A DNA stretch of 64,000 bases from Streptomyces sp. NBC_01463 (GCA_036227345.1 CP109468.1:4960001-5024000); one strand, 5' to 3'; shown: positions 9,244 to 17,700, numbered from the stretch's first letter. Made by a program: numbers and translations. The notes: generated by a model from the letters alone, not told the origin.

Positions 9244-9317
9244 GCCGCCTTAGCTCAGTTGGCCAGAGCAACGCACTCGTAATGCGTAGGTCTCGGGTTC
9301 GAATCCCGAAGGCGGCT
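9244..9317 (+). tRNA. tRNA-Thr (anticodon CGU)
   Basis: A full cloverleaf is readable. The acceptor stem is GCCGCCT (9244-9250) with AGGCGGC (9310-9316). The anticodon stem is ACGCA/TGCGT with loop CTCGTAA. The T arm TCGGG-TTCGAAT-CCCGA lies at 9293-9309, with discriminator T at 9317. CCA is not encoded. It reads ACG codons, frequent in this GC-rich genome. A terminator follows seven bases later. tRNA genes often serve as attachment sites, but no integrase or 3'-end duplication is visible nearby. Confidence 0.97.
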
Positions 9318-9323
9318 CGGATC

Positions 9324-9361
9324 AGCCCCAGGACTCACTCGCCGTGACCTGGGGCTTTTTC
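9324..9361 (+). terminator. Intrinsic terminator of tRNA-Thr
   Basis: AGCCCCAGG (9324-9332) pairs perfectly with CCTGGGGCT (9348-9356) and is followed by TTTT. It is one of the few classic T-tailed terminators in the window. Confidence 0.9.
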
Positions 9362-9436
9362 ATGTCCGGCCGCCCGCGCCCGGCCGGTGTACCCCTCCGG
9401 TGCACCGGCTTCTCCTCTCTTCTGCGGCCCTTGCGG

Positions 9437-10288
9437 TTACCTGAAGGCCGCGATGTTGCGTCCGGCCCAGTCGGCGAACGTGCGGGCCGGGCGGGCGAGG
9501 AGCTGTTCCGTCACCGGGCTGATCCGCTGTTCGGCGGGGGTGGGTTCGCCGAGGATCGCGAGGGTGGTGTCGATCACCGGGTCGGGCATGAACCGCCGCA
9601 TCTGCGCCCGTGCTTCGTCGGCCGTCTGCTCGACGAAGTCGACCCGTTCGCCGAGCAGGTCGGCCAGGGTGCGGGCCCGTTGCCTGGGCGTGGTGAGGGC
9701 GGGGCCGGTCAGTTCGTACGTCGCTCCGGCGTGGCCGTCCTCGTACAGCGCGATGGCCGCCACGTCGGCGATGTCGGCCGGGTCGACGACCGGCAGGCCC
9801 ACATCGCCGAAGGGTGCGGCCACCGTCCGGTGCGTGCGGACCGGTTCGGCCCAGGCGTAGGCGTTGGAGGCGAAGCCTCCGGGGCGCAGGATCGTCCAGT
9901 CCGCGCCCGACTGCCGTACCGCCTCCTCCATGGCCCGGCCCGCGGCGCCGTGCGAGGCGGACTGCGGCCGGGTGGCGACTCCCTGGGAGGACAGCAGGAC
10001 GATACGGGCCACGCCGCCCGCTTTCGCCGCGTCCAGGATGGCCGGCACGTTCAGCAGGTGCGCGCCCGCGCCGGTGTCGTGCAGGAACAGCGCCTCGGCG
10101 CCGTCGAGTGCGGGGCGCAGGCTTTCGGGGGACGCGAGGTCCGCGCGGTGATGCCGCACCTGCGCCGGTGCGGCGCCGGGACCCGCGGCGGCATTCCGCG
10201 ACACGGCCGTCACCTGCCGGCCGGCTGCCGCGAGTGCCTCGACGAGCGGGCGTCCGACGTTTCCGGTGGCTCCGGTCACCACGATCAT
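9437..10288 (-). CDS. NmrA-like NAD(P)-binding oxidoreductase or redox sensor
   Basis: Atypical short-chain dehydrogenase of 283 residues. The Rossmann motif GATGNVGRP is at residues 6-14 and a second-strand SRN follows near 31, typical of NAD(P)H-binding NmrA/YtfG proteins. Other family marks are VLLSSQG near 95, SGADWTILRPGGFASN around 130-145, and an HxRADLASPESL segment. There is no clear Tyr-x3-Lys catalytic pair, so it may act on quinones or sense NAD(P) redox state rather than be a classical dehydrogenase. It is transcribed away from the WYL regulator at 10422, with a palindromic operator between the two starts, so co-regulation is likely. Confidence 0.82.
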   Translation of the reverse strand: MIVVTGATGNVGRPLVEALAAAGRQVTAVSRNAAAGPGAAPAQVRHHRADLASPESLRPALDGAEALFLHDTGAGAHLLNVPAILDAAKAGGVARIVLLSSQGVATRPQSASHGAAGRAMEEAVRQSGADWTILRPGGFASNAYAWAEPVRTHRTVAAPFGDVGLPVVDPADIADVAAIALYEDGHAGATYELTGPALTTPRQRARTLADLLGERVDFVEQTADEARAQMRRFMPDPVIDTTLAILGEPTPAEQRISPVTEQLLARPARTFADWAGRNIAAFR

Positions 10289-10378
10289 GAGTTCACGTTC
10301 CTTCGTTGAATGGGCCGATGGGAGACCTGTGCGCCGCGAGCTGCCGCCGCTTCGGTCATGACCTCATCCTGAAAGCTG

Positions 10379-10401
10379 AACTGGCCACCTTCTGGCCAGT
10401 T
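10379..10401. promoter_or_regulatory. Perfect palindromic operator between nmrA-like and WYL genes
   Basis: AACTGGCCA (10379-10387) and TGGCCAGTT (10393-10401) form a perfect 9-base inverted repeat with a 5-base spacer. It lies 91 bases upstream of the left gene and 21 bases upstream of the WYL start. The likely ligand is the WYL regulator itself, acting on both promoters. Confidence 0.7.
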
Positions 10402-10421
10402 TTCCCAGGAGAATCTCCGGC

Positions 10422-11372
10422 ATGAGAGCTGATCGTCTGGTGGCGCTGCTGCTGTTCCTCCAGGTACGTGGCCGGGTCACCGTCGCCCAGGTCGCGGCCG
10501 AACTCGACGTGGCCGAACGCACGGCCCGCCGCGACCTGGAGGCGCTCGCGGCCGCCGGGATCCCCGTCTACTCGCAGCGGGGGCGCGGCGGGGGCTGGTC
10601 CCTCGTGGGCGGAGCCCGTACCGACCTCACCGGACTGACCGCCGACGAGAGCCGGGCGCTCTTCCTGCTCGCCGGTCCGTCCTCCGCGTCGCCCGAACTC
10701 CGCACCGCCCTGCGGAAGCTGGTGCGGGCCCTGCCCACGCCGTTGCGCCCGGGCGCCGAGGCGGCGGTGCGCGCGGGGGTCGCCGACGCCACCGACTGGT
10801 CGCGCACCGCCGTGACGGCGGATGAGCCCCAACTCGGTGCGCTCCAGCGCGCCGTGGTCGACGGGGTGCAGGTCAGGATGGGCTACGCGACACCCGGCAG
10901 GCCCGCCGGTGAGCGGACCGTGCATCCGCTCGGGATCGCCTCGAAGGCCGGCGTCTCGTATCTCGTCGCCGGCACGGAGAGCGGGCTGCGGGCTTTCCGG
11001 CTCAGCCGGGTCACCTCCGTGGCGGCGACGGGGGAACCGGTCGTGCGGCCGGACGGCTTCGACCTCGCCACGGCCTGGCGCTCCCTCGCCGCGGTGATGG
11101 AGGACCGGATGTACGCGGTGACGGTGCGCGGGCGGGCCGAGGCCGGTGCCGAAGGCGTCCTGCAACGGCTGTTCGGCGCCCGGCTGCGCATCATCGGTCC
11201 GGCGGTCGCCGACGGGTGGCTCGGGATCGAGGTGGACGGGCCGTCGGCAGAGGTGCTGGCCGCGCAGCTGGCCGGTCTGGGGTCGCGGGTCGAGATCCTC
11301 GAACCGGCGGCCGCCCGCGCACGGCTCGCGGAACTCGCGTCCGAACTGGCCGCCGTCTACGGGCCGCCGTGA
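10422..11372 (+). CDS. WYL-domain transcriptional regulator, YafY/DeoR type
   Basis: DNA-binding regulator of 316 residues. Residues 1-60 form a winged helix (MRADRLVALLLFLQ, then VAAELDVAERTARRDLEAL). A WYL sensor domain follows at about 140-225, beginning VRMGYATPGRPAGERTVHPLGI, with SKAGVSYLVAGTESGLRAFRLSRVTSV as the family core. A C-terminal WCX-like domain ends it. The canonical W-Y-L triplet reads S-Y-L here. An AGGAGA sequence nine bases before the ATG supports the start. It is divergent from the NmrA-like oxidoreductase and probably controls it. Ligands of such regulators are usually unknown; some bind nucleic acids or small metabolites. Confidence 0.88.
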   Translation: MRADRLVALLLFLQVRGRVTVAQVAAELDVAERTARRDLEALAAAGIPVYSQRGRGGGWSLVGGARTDLTGLTADESRALFLLAGPSSASPELRTALRKLVRALPTPLRPGAEAAVRAGVADATDWSRTAVTADEPQLGALQRAVVDGVQVRMGYATPGRPAGERTVHPLGIASKAGVSYLVAGTESGLRAFRLSRVTSVAATGEPVVRPDGFDLATAWRSLAAVMEDRMYAVTVRGRAEAGAEGVLQRLFGARLRIIGPAVADGWLGIEVDGPSAEVLAAQLAGLGSRVEILEPAAARARLAELASELAAVYGPP

Positions 11373-11403
11373 CCGCGTTCGGAGAGAGAAAGAGAGACGG
11401 TCT

Positions 11404-11440
11404 CCGTCAGCCGTCAGCCGTCAGCCGTCAGAGCCGTCAG
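11404..11440. repeat. CCGTCAG tandem repeat
   Basis: Four contiguous CCGTCAG units lie at 11404-11431, with a fifth at 11434-11440 after an AG insertion. They sit in the gap between the convergent WYL regulator and response regulator. Confidence 0.8.
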
Positions 11441-11498
11441 CTGTCACCCGTATCCGTCGCCCGTCTCCGTACCGCCTCGCGGTCCGGTCGGGGCCTGG

Positions 11499-12146
11499 TC
11501 ACCCCCGCAGATACGCCAGTACCGCCAGCACCCGGCGGTTCGTGGTGTCGTCCAGCGACAGGTCGAGCTTGCCGAGGATGCTGCCGAAGTGCTTGCTGAC
11601 CGTGCCCTCGCTGACCGTCAACGCCGCGGCGACCGACGCGTTGGACCTGCCCTCCGCCATCAGGGCCAGCACCTCCTGCTCGCGCGCGGTCAGCCGGGAG
11701 AGGGGGGCCCGGCGGCGGCGGATGAGCTGGCGGACCACCTCGGGGTCCACGACCGTGTTCCCGGCCGCGACCCGGTGCAGGGCGTCGATGAACTCCTCGA
11801 CGTCGCCGATGCGTTCCTTGAGCAGGTAGCCGACGCCCGTACCGTCCGAGGAGTCGAGCAGGTCCTCGGCGTACGTGCGCTGGACGTACTGACTGAGTAC
11901 GAGGATGGGCAGCCCGGGCTGCCGGATGCGCAGTTCGATCGCGGCCCGCAGCCCCTCGTCGGAGAAGCCCGGCGGCATGCGGACATCGGTCACCACGATG
12001 TCCGGGCCGTGCTCGGCCACCGCCGCGATCAGCTCGTCGGCCGTGCCGGCGCCCGCCACCACCTGATGGCCGAACCGTTCCAGCAGGCCGATCAGTCCCT
12101 CCCGCAGGAGCACACTGTCCTCGGCCAGTACGATGCGCACGCTCAC
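11499..12146 (-). CDS. LuxR-family response regulator
   Basis: Output partner of the histidine kinase at 12143, 215 residues. The receiver domain starts VRIVLAEDSVLLREG, has the phospho-acceptor Asp in VVTDVRMP near residue 54 and the conserved Lys in YLLKERIG. A NarL-type helix-turn-helix is at about 150-205 (LTAREQEVLALMAEGRSNASVAAAL, VSKHFGSILGKL). The GTG start at 12146 overlaps the kinase stop codon in a GTGA, which shows coupled translation; an alternative GTG is at 12140. It probably controls the divergent ABC transporter at 13588 and its own operon, perhaps through the palindrome at 13510. Confidence 0.93.
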   Translation of the reverse strand: MSVRIVLAEDSVLLREGLIGLLERFGHQVVAGAGTADELIAAVAEHGPDIVVTDVRMPPGFSDEGLRAAIELRIRQPGLPILVLSQYVQRTYAEDLLDSSDGTGVGYLLKERIGDVEEFIDALHRVAAGNTVVDPEVVRQLIRRRRAPLSRLTAREQEVLALMAEGRSNASVAAALTVSEGTVSKHFGSILGKLDLSLDDTTNRRVLAVLAYLRG

Positions 12147-13453
12147 GTCCTTGTTTCCGCAGGTGACATGGGGACCTGCAGTCGGAACACCGTGGGCCCG
12201 CCGGGCGGACTGGACAGTAGCAGGCGGCCGTCGAGCACCGAGACGCGGTCGGCCACGCCCTGAAGTCCCGTACCGCCGCCGGTGTCGGCGCCGCCCGCCC
12301 CGTCGTCGTACACCTCCACCACCAGCCGGCCCTTCTCCGTCCGGCCGCTCACCCGGGCCCGCTCCGCCCCGCTGTGCTTGGCCACATTGGCCAGTGCCTC
12401 GCAGACCGCGAAGTACACGGCCGTCTCGACCGCCTGGGGCAGCCGGTCCGGCAGGGCGAACTCCACGTCCACCGGGATCACCGAGCGGTCCGCGATGTCC
12501 TCCACCGCCGCCGCGAGTCCGCGGTCGGTGAGGACCTGGGGGTGGATGCCCCGGATGAGTTCCCTGATCTCCGCCAGCGCGACCCCGGCCTCCTTGTGCG
12601 CCTTGGCCAGCAGCCCGGCCAGCGGTTCGGCCGGGCTCTCCAGCCGGGCCAGTCCGAGCGTCATGGACAGGGCGACGAGCCGCTGCTGCGCGCCGTCGTG
12701 CAGATCGCGCTCGATCCGGCGGCGCTCCGCCTCGAAGGCGTCCACCAGACGCATCCGGGAGCGTCCCAACTCCCTGATCCGCGAGTCCAGTCCGGCCTCC
12801 GGTGCGCGGAGCAGCTGCCGGGTCAGCTCGGCCCGGCCGGCCGCCAGCGCCCCCAGCGGATACGCGAACAGGGGCAGCAGCACGAGTCCGGCGAGCAGGG
12901 CCGCGACGGCGGGCGGAGGGGAGTGGATCAGCCAGATCTTCAGTACGCGGGCCTCCTCGCCGCCGTTCGCCGCCAGCATCACCGGAGCGGCGATCAGGCC
13001 GCCGCAGATGACTAGGGCGGTCCCGACGGCCAGGGCCTCCAGGGGCCACAGCACCAGGGCGAACAGCAGCGCGTAGCCCAGCTCCCGCCAGGTGGCGCGT
13101 TCCCGGAGGCGGGTGCGGAGCCAGGACGAGAGGCCGGTGCCGTCCGGGTCGCGGTGCGCCGGGGCGAGGGGGCGGGGGTCGAGCAGGCGCAGTCTGCGCC
13201 GCTCCACTGCGGCCACCGGTATGCCCGCGAGCACGAGCGTGAGGAGCAGCGGGATGCCGATCAGGAGCACGCTCAGTGCGCTGCCGGCGACGGCCAGGAG
13301 GAGGAGCGCGGTGAGGTTCGCGAGGCCCAGGGGCACGCTCGTCAGCAGGTAGAGCGTGGCGCGCCACGGCCAGGCGCTACGCAGGTAGCGGCGCTGTCGC
13401 AGGGCCTGCCACAGGCCCGGGGAGGGCAGGGGGTCAGCGGCGGAGGAGGGCAT
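12143..13453 (-). CDS. Sensor histidine kinase, HisKA_3 type with membrane sensor domain
   Basis: Membrane kinase of 436 residues. The N-terminal 230 residues contain about five hydrophobic segments, including pairs at roughly 30-80 and 135-165, matching the putative-sensor domain of actinobacterial kinases. The phospho-acceptor His lies in ERRRIERDLHDGAQQRLV, followed by the dimerisation helix. The ATPase domain shows EALANVAKHSGA (N box), DDGAGGA and GTGLQGVADRV (G boxes). The frame extends up to 13528, but I prefer the ATG at 13453: TACCGT lies seven bases upstream and the extension has proline-rich non-family sequence. The system faces an FtsX-type ABC transporter, an arrangement typical for cell-envelope stress or peptide-antibiotic sensing. 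Confidence 0.9.
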   Translation of the reverse strand: MPSSAADPLPSPGLWQALRQRRYLRSAWPWRATLYLLTSVPLGLANLTALLLLAVAGSALSVLLIGIPLLLTLVLAGIPVAAVERRRLRLLDPRPLAPAHRDPDGTGLSSWLRTRLRERATWRELGYALLFALVLWPLEALAVGTALVICGGLIAAPVMLAANGGEEARVLKIWLIHSPPPAVAALLAGLVLLPLFAYPLGALAAGRAELTRQLLRAPEAGLDSRIRELGRSRMRLVDAFEAERRRIERDLHDGAQQRLVALSMTLGLARLESPAEPLAGLLAKAHKEAGVALAEIRELIRGIHPQVLTDRGLAAAVEDIADRSVIPVDVEFALPDRLPQAVETAVYFAVCEALANVAKHSGAERARVSGRTEKGRLVVEVYDDGAGGADTGGGTGLQGVADRVSVLDGRLLLSSPPGGPTVFRLQVPMSPAETRT

Positions 13454-13460
13454 GGGGGGA

Positions 13461-13466
13461 ACGGTA
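13461..13466 (-). promoter_or_regulatory. Predicted -10 hexamer TACCGT, leaderless kinase
   Basis: On the minus strand TACCGT ends seven bases before the kinase ATG at 13453, with only C-rich sequence between. Confidence 0.45.
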
Positions 13467-13509
13467 GGCCGGGCACGGGGAGGCAGACCACCCGGCGGGG
13501 TGGAGCCGT

Positions 13510-13531
13510 GGGGTGGAGCTGGCTCCACCCC
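13510..13531. promoter_or_regulatory. Palindrome between two-component operon and ABC transporter
   Basis: GGGGTGGAGC (13510-13519) and GCTCCACCCC (13522-13531) form a perfect 10-base inverted repeat with a 2-base centre. A further half-copy GGGGTGGAGCC lies at 13496-13506. The element is 57 bases upstream of the kinase start and also upstream of both possible transporter starts, a good position for the response regulator. Confidence 0.6.
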
Positions 13532-13587
13532 GGGGACTCCCGTTCGCTGCGATGTGGCGCGGGAGCGGCGCCGGTTGAGTGGTGGCC

Positions 13588-14322
13588 ATGAATCAAGCAG
13601 CTGTCCGGCTCCGTTCGGTCACCAGGTCCTACGGCAGGAACACCGGCGCGGTGACCGCGCTGCACGGGGTCAGCCTCGACGTTCCCCGGGGCACGTTCAC
13701 CGCCGTCATGGGGCCGTCCGGCTCCGGCAAGTCGACGTTGCTCCAGTGCACCGCCGGCCTCGACCGGCCCACGGGCGGCCAGGTGTTCCTCGGCGACACC
13801 GAACTGACCGGGCTCAGCGAGCGGAAGCTGACGCTGCTGCGCCGCACCCGGATCGGCTTCGTCTTCCAGGCGTTCAACCTGCTCCCCTCGCTCAGTGCCG
13901 AGCAGAACGTCGCCCTGCCGCTGCGGCTGGCCGGCCGCCGGCCGAAGCGGGCCGAGGTCCTCGGCGTACTGGAGCGGGTGGGGCTGCGCGACCGGGCCGG
14001 GCACCGGCCCAGCGAGCTGTCCGGCGGCCAGCAGCAGCGCGTGGCCCTGGCCCGCGCCCTGGTCACCCGGCCCGATGTGCTGTTCGGCGACGAGCCCACC
14101 GGCGCCCTGGACTCGACGACCGGGCAGCAGGTGCTGAGCCTGCTGCGGACCATGGTGGACGGCGGTCAGACCGTGATCATGGTGACGCACGACCCGGTCG
14201 CCGCCTCCTGTGCGGACCGGGTGCTGTTCCTGGCCGACGGCCGGGTGCGGGACGAGCTGGCCTCCCCATCCGCCGAGCAGGTCGCGGCGCGCATGACGCG
14301 GATGGCGGCGGTCCCGTGCTGA
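13588..14322 (+). CDS. ABC transporter ATP-binding protein, MacB/LolD type
   Basis: ATPase that powers the FtsX-type permease encoded next, 244 residues. Walker A GPSGSGKST is near residue 45, the Q loop FVFQAFNLLPSLSA near 95, the signature LSGGQQQRVALARAL near 145, and Walker B VLFGDEPTGALDS with the VTHDP switch histidine near 205. The frame also offers GTG codons at 13579 and 13582; the ATG at 13588 was chosen by comparison with relatives. It overlaps the permease start by seven bases. Divergent from a two-component system, it probably exports or detoxifies an envelope-active compound. Confidence 0.93.
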   Translation: MNQAAVRLRSVTRSYGRNTGAVTALHGVSLDVPRGTFTAVMGPSGSGKSTLLQCTAGLDRPTGGQVFLGDTELTGLSERKLTLLRRTRIGFVFQAFNLLPSLSAEQNVALPLRLAGRRPKRAEVLGVLERVGLRDRAGHRPSELSGGQQQRVALARALVTRPDVLFGDEPTGALDSTTGQQVLSLLRTMVDGGQTVIMVTHDPVAASCADRVLFLADGRVRDELASPSAEQVAARMTRMAAVPC

Positions 14323-16817
14323 GCCTCGTGCTGCGCGGCATCCGGACCCGCTGGGTCACGTTCGTCGGCTCCTTCCTCGCGCTGGCCCTCGGTGTCGGGA
14401 TCGTCGCCATGACCGGTCTCGCGCTCGCCGCCACGTTCGGCGCACCGCACCACGGGCCGGAGCGGTTCGCCGCGGCCCCGGTCGTGGTCCGGGGCGCGGA
14501 CCTGCTGCGGGTGCCGACACCGATCGGTGTCCGGACGCAGGAGCTGACCTCGCCCCGGCCCGTCTCGGCGGCGCTCGCCAACTCGCTGGCGGAGCTCGGC
14601 CGTACCGTCGAGGACCGTACGTTCCCCGTCTCGGTCGGCGGCGCGGACCTCGACGGCGGCAGCGGTGCCGGTGAGGTGGTCGGGCATCCGTGGCCGGTCG
14701 CGGCGGCCGCCCCCTACCGGCTGGCCGCCGGGCGGGCCCCGGCCGCCCCCGGCGAGGTGGTCGTCACCGCGGGGCCACGGTCACAGGTGCGTACGGGGGA
14801 CCGGATCACGGTCACGACCCCGCGGTCCATCGCCACCGGGACCGTCGTCGGCACGGTCCGGTCCGCGGGGTTCGAGACCGCAGTGTTCTTCACCGCGGCC
14901 GAGGCCGCCCGGATCTCCCCGGCCGTCGACGCCCTGGTGGTGCACGCCGACCCGGCCGCGGTGCGCGCGGTCGTGGACAAGGAGGACCGGATGGTGGTCC
15001 TCACCGGCGACGACCGGCGCCGGGCCGATCCCGACCCGGACCGCGACGCCGAGGCGCTGGTCTCCGTCAACGCGCTGCTGGGCACGGCCGCCGGCATCAC
15101 CGCCTTCGTCTCCGTGTTCGTCGTCGCCTCGACCTTCTCCTTCGCTGTCGCCCAGCGCCGCCGCGAGTTCGGCCTGTTGCGCACGGCGGGCGCGACCCCC
15201 GGTCAGGTGCGGCGCACGGTGTACGCCGAAGCGGCCGTCATCGGCGTGTTCGCGTCGGCCGCGGGCTGCCGGCTGGGTGCCCTCGGCGCGCCGCGGCTCG
15301 CCTCCTGGATGGTGGGGAAGGGGATCGCGCCCCGCTGGTTCGCCGTCGGTGACCAGAACTGGCCGCTGCACACCGCCTTCTGGACCGGACTGGCCGTGGC
15401 GCTGGCCGGTGCGGTCGCCGCCTCGCGCCGGGCCGGGAAGGTGGGGCCGGCCGAGGCGCTGCGCGAATCCGCCGTCGACAGCGGTGCGATGCCGCTGAGC
15501 CGGGTGGTGCTGGGCGCCGCAGTCCTGCTGACCGGGGTGGTGCTGGCGGCCGTCGCGCTCGTCCATGATCCCGGCAGCCTCCTCAAGCGCAAGACCTACC
15601 TCACCCAGCCGATGCTGCTGATCGTCGGGTTCGCTCTCTTCGCACCTGTTCTCGTGCGGCCCGTCACCCGCCTCCTCACCTGGCTTCCGGCGCAACTGCC
15701 GGGCGCCACTGGTGTACTGGCGAGGGAGAACGCCTCCGCCGGACTGCGCAGGACCGCCGCCGTGGCCGCCCCCGTGATCGTCACGGTGGCGCTGGCCGCC
15801 TCGCTCATGGGCACGACGGCGACGCTCGGTGAGGCCAGGGCCACCGAGGCGCGCACCCAGGTCACCGCGGACTTCGTGGCCACGGCGGGCCGTGACGGTG
15901 GCGCGCTCTCCCCGCGGTTCGTCGAGCGGGTCCGGCGGATCCCGGGCGTCGTGGTCAGCGTCTCGCGGTCCACCTCCGTGACCGTGCTGGAGGAGGGCAC
16001 GGCGCTGGTCCGCTCCGAGGCCAGGGCGGTGGACCCGGCCGACGCGGCGGCGGTGTCCGCGCTGCCGGTGGTGGCGGGGAGCCTGTCCGGACTCGACGAC
16101 GGCTCCGTCGTCGTCAACGAGGAGTGGCTGACCACGACGGTCGGCGAGCGCGTCGGCGTCTGGCTGGCCGACGGCCGCAAGGTCACCCTTCGGGTGGCGG
16201 CCGTGCTGAGCACCGGCACCGGGAACAACGGGGTGTACGTGACCCCGCGCAACGCGGGCGGCGCCGCCGTCGACCGGATCGACGTCAGGGTGCGGGGCTG
16301 GGCGGACCGTTCGGCCGTCGCGAAGGAGTTGTACGCGGCAGGCCGGGACACGGGCGCCGAGGTGCGGACCGGGGCCGGCCGGGCGGCGGAGAGCGTCCGG
16401 CGGACCGGGGAGAACACCCGTACCGGCCTGCTGATGATCCTTCTCATCGCGCTCGTCTACACGGGCATCGCGCTCGCCAACACCCAGGTGATGGCCACCG
16501 CCGACCGGGTGCGCGACCTGGCGGTGCTGCGGCTCGCCGGGGCGACGAAGGCGCAGGTGCTGCGGCTGGTCGGGGCGGAGGCGCTGGTCGTGGTGGGGGT
16601 GGGCGCCGTGCTCGGCGGGGCGGTGGCCGCGCTGGACCTGGCCGCCGTACGGACCGCCCTCGGACGGCTCGGCGTCCACTCGGCCGTCGTGGTCCCGTGG
16701 GAGACGCTGGGCCTCGTCCTCGCGGTGAGCGCGCTGCTGGCCGTGGTCTTCGCGGTGCTGCCCGCAGCGCTCGCCCTGCGCACCCGGCCGGTCGAACTGG
16801 CGGGCACGCGGGAGTAG
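14316..16817 (+). CDS. FtsX-like ABC permease, two-repeat type
   Basis: Membrane partner of the ATPase at 13588, 833 residues. It starts at GTG 14316 inside the end of the ATPase gene. The first transmembrane helix is at about 14-35 (WVTFVGSFLALALGVGIVAM). A large extracellular domain follows, then three helices near 260-370 (first FtsX domain, with the AQRRREFGLLRTAGATPGQV motif). Further helices lie at about 395-450, then a second extracellular domain. A second FtsX domain follows at about 705-830 (VRDLAVLRLAGATKAQVLRL). The duplicated FtsX layout is the BceB-like or MacB-like class used in antimicrobial-peptide resistance, though the substrate is unknown. Confidence 0.93.
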   Translation: MLSLVLRGIRTRWVTFVGSFLALALGVGIVAMTGLALAATFGAPHHGPERFAAAPVVVRGADLLRVPTPIGVRTQELTSPRPVSAALANSLAELGRTVEDRTFPVSVGGADLDGGSGAGEVVGHPWPVAAAAPYRLAAGRAPAAPGEVVVTAGPRSQVRTGDRITVTTPRSIATGTVVGTVRSAGFETAVFFTAAEAARISPAVDALVVHADPAAVRAVVDKEDRMVVLTGDDRRRADPDPDRDAEALVSVNALLGTAAGITAFVSVFVVASTFSFAVAQRRREFGLLRTAGATPGQVRRTVYAEAAVIGVFASAAGCRLGALGAPRLASWMVGKGIAPRWFAVGDQNWPLHTAFWTGLAVALAGAVAASRRAGKVGPAEALRESAVDSGAMPLSRVVLGAAVLLTGVVLAAVALVHDPGSLLKRKTYLTQPMLLIVGFALFAPVLVRPVTRLLTWLPAQLPGATGVLARENASAGLRRTAAVAAPVIVTVALAASLMGTTATLGEARATEARTQVTADFVATAGRDGGALSPRFVERVRRIPGVVVSVSRSTSVTVLEEGTALVRSEARAVDPADAAAVSALPVVAGSLSGLDDGSVVVNEEWLTTTVGERVGVWLADGRKVTLRVAAVLSTGTGNNGVYVTPRNAGGAAVDRIDVRVRGWADRSAVAKELYAAGRDTGAEVRTGAGRAAESVRRTGENTRTGLLMILLIALVYTGIALANTQVMATADRVRDLAVLRLAGATKAQVLRLVGAEALVVVGVGAVLGGAVAALDLAAVRTALGRLGVHSAVVVPWETLGLVLAVSALLAVVFAVLPAALALRTRPVELAGTRE

Positions 16818-16843
16818 TCCGGGGGTCCGGCGGTACGGGGATC

Positions 16844-17524
16844 TCAGCCGGAGAGTGCGGTGACCAGGGCCACCGCCTCGCCGATGAGGTCCCGTTCGGC
16901 CGGACTCATCGTCGGGTTGACGGCCCGGCGGGCCGCGGCGTCGGCGAGGTGCGCGGCCGGGACGCCGCCGTCCTCCGCGAGGCGCGGCATCAGCGCGGTC
17001 AGCAGCTCGCGGGCGCCGTCCGCCCCCGGGCCGTCCCGGTCGACCGCCACCTGCGCCAGGATCAGCGCCGACATGGCACGGTCCAGGGCCGGCGGCCCCT
17101 CCTCGCTGTTGCTCCAGTCGATCACCACCGGGCCGTCGGCGGTCAGCATCACGTTGTCCGGATGCAGGTCGAGGTGGAGGATCCGGTCCTCGGGATCCGG
17201 CGAGACCCGGGCCGGGACGGTGTGCAGCTCGGCGAGCAGCCGGGCCAGCAGGGCGGAGCCCTCGTCGCCGTCGGTGTCGCCGGAGAGCAGGGACTCCAGC
17301 ATCGTCGGCCCGGTCAGCCGCTGCAGGACCAGATCGCCGGGGCCGGCCGACGCGGGCTGCGGGCCGAGCCGGGGGACCGGATAGCCGGATGCCGACAGAT
17401 ACGACATGACGGGCAGTTCGCGGGAGGCGTCCAAGCCGTCGCGGTAGCGCCGCAGGACCCACTGCTCGTCCAGTTCGTATACGTCGGCGTCGCGCCCGCT
17501 GCCCAGCATCTGGCCTATTCGCAT
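16844..17524 (-). CDS. Phosphotransferase of the aminoglycoside/choline kinase fold
   Basis: Small kinase-like protein of 226 residues. The catalytic loop HLDLHPDNVML (about 110-120) and the metal-binding aspartate in VVIDWSNSEEG (about 130-140) are intact and match the APH family. The N-terminal lobe (GQMLGSGRDADVYELDEQWVLRRY) has a glycine-rich loop and a truncated look. The substrate may be a sugar, choline or an antibiotic and cannot be told from sequence. The TAGGTT hexamer six bases upstream predicts a leaderless message. It is convergent with the permease gene, 26 bases away. Confidence 0.85.
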   Translation of the reverse strand: MRIGQMLGSGRDADVYELDEQWVLRRYRDGLDASRELPVMSYLSASGYPVPRLGPQPASAGPGDLVLQRLTGPTMLESLLSGDTDGDEGSALLARLLAELHTVPARVSPDPEDRILHLDLHPDNVMLTADGPVVIDWSNSEEGPPALDRAMSALILAQVAVDRDGPGADGARELLTALMPRLAEDGGVPAAHLADAAARRAVNPTMSPAERDLIGEAVALVTALSG

Positions 17525-17530
17525 GAGAGG

Positions 17531-17536
17531 AACCTA
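17531..17536 (-). promoter_or_regulatory. Predicted -10 hexamer TAGGTT, leaderless phosphotransferase
   Basis: On the minus strand TAGGTT ends six bases before the ATG at 17524. Confidence 0.45.
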
Positions 17537-17700
17537 CTCGGGCGGGCTGTGCGCGGGGAGGTCGTACGCGCGTGTTTCGCCGCATCGCGGCCGGTCAGGA
17601 CTGCCCCATAACGTGATGCGATGGGGCGGACGGGATCTCCTGGAGCTGACGTGTACGCGGCTACGTTGGCGGCAATTCCCCCGAAGTCAAGGAGAGTTCC

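Noticed and set aside
6614..9271. 885-codon minus-strand frame opposite holB and the hydrolase
   Set aside because: No family similarity, low-complexity Arg/Gly composition, and it overlaps two well-supported genes and part of the tRNA.
9244..9400. Attachment site of an integrative element at tRNA-Thr
   Set aside because: No integrase, excisionase or repeat of the tRNA 3' end is visible within the window.
11404..11440. CRISPR-like repeat
   Set aside because: The units are 7 bases and contiguous, with no spacers; no cas genes anywhere.
14781..17585. 934-codon minus-strand frame opposite the FtsX permease
   Set aside because: Antisense shadow; the plus strand shows clear FtsX domains.
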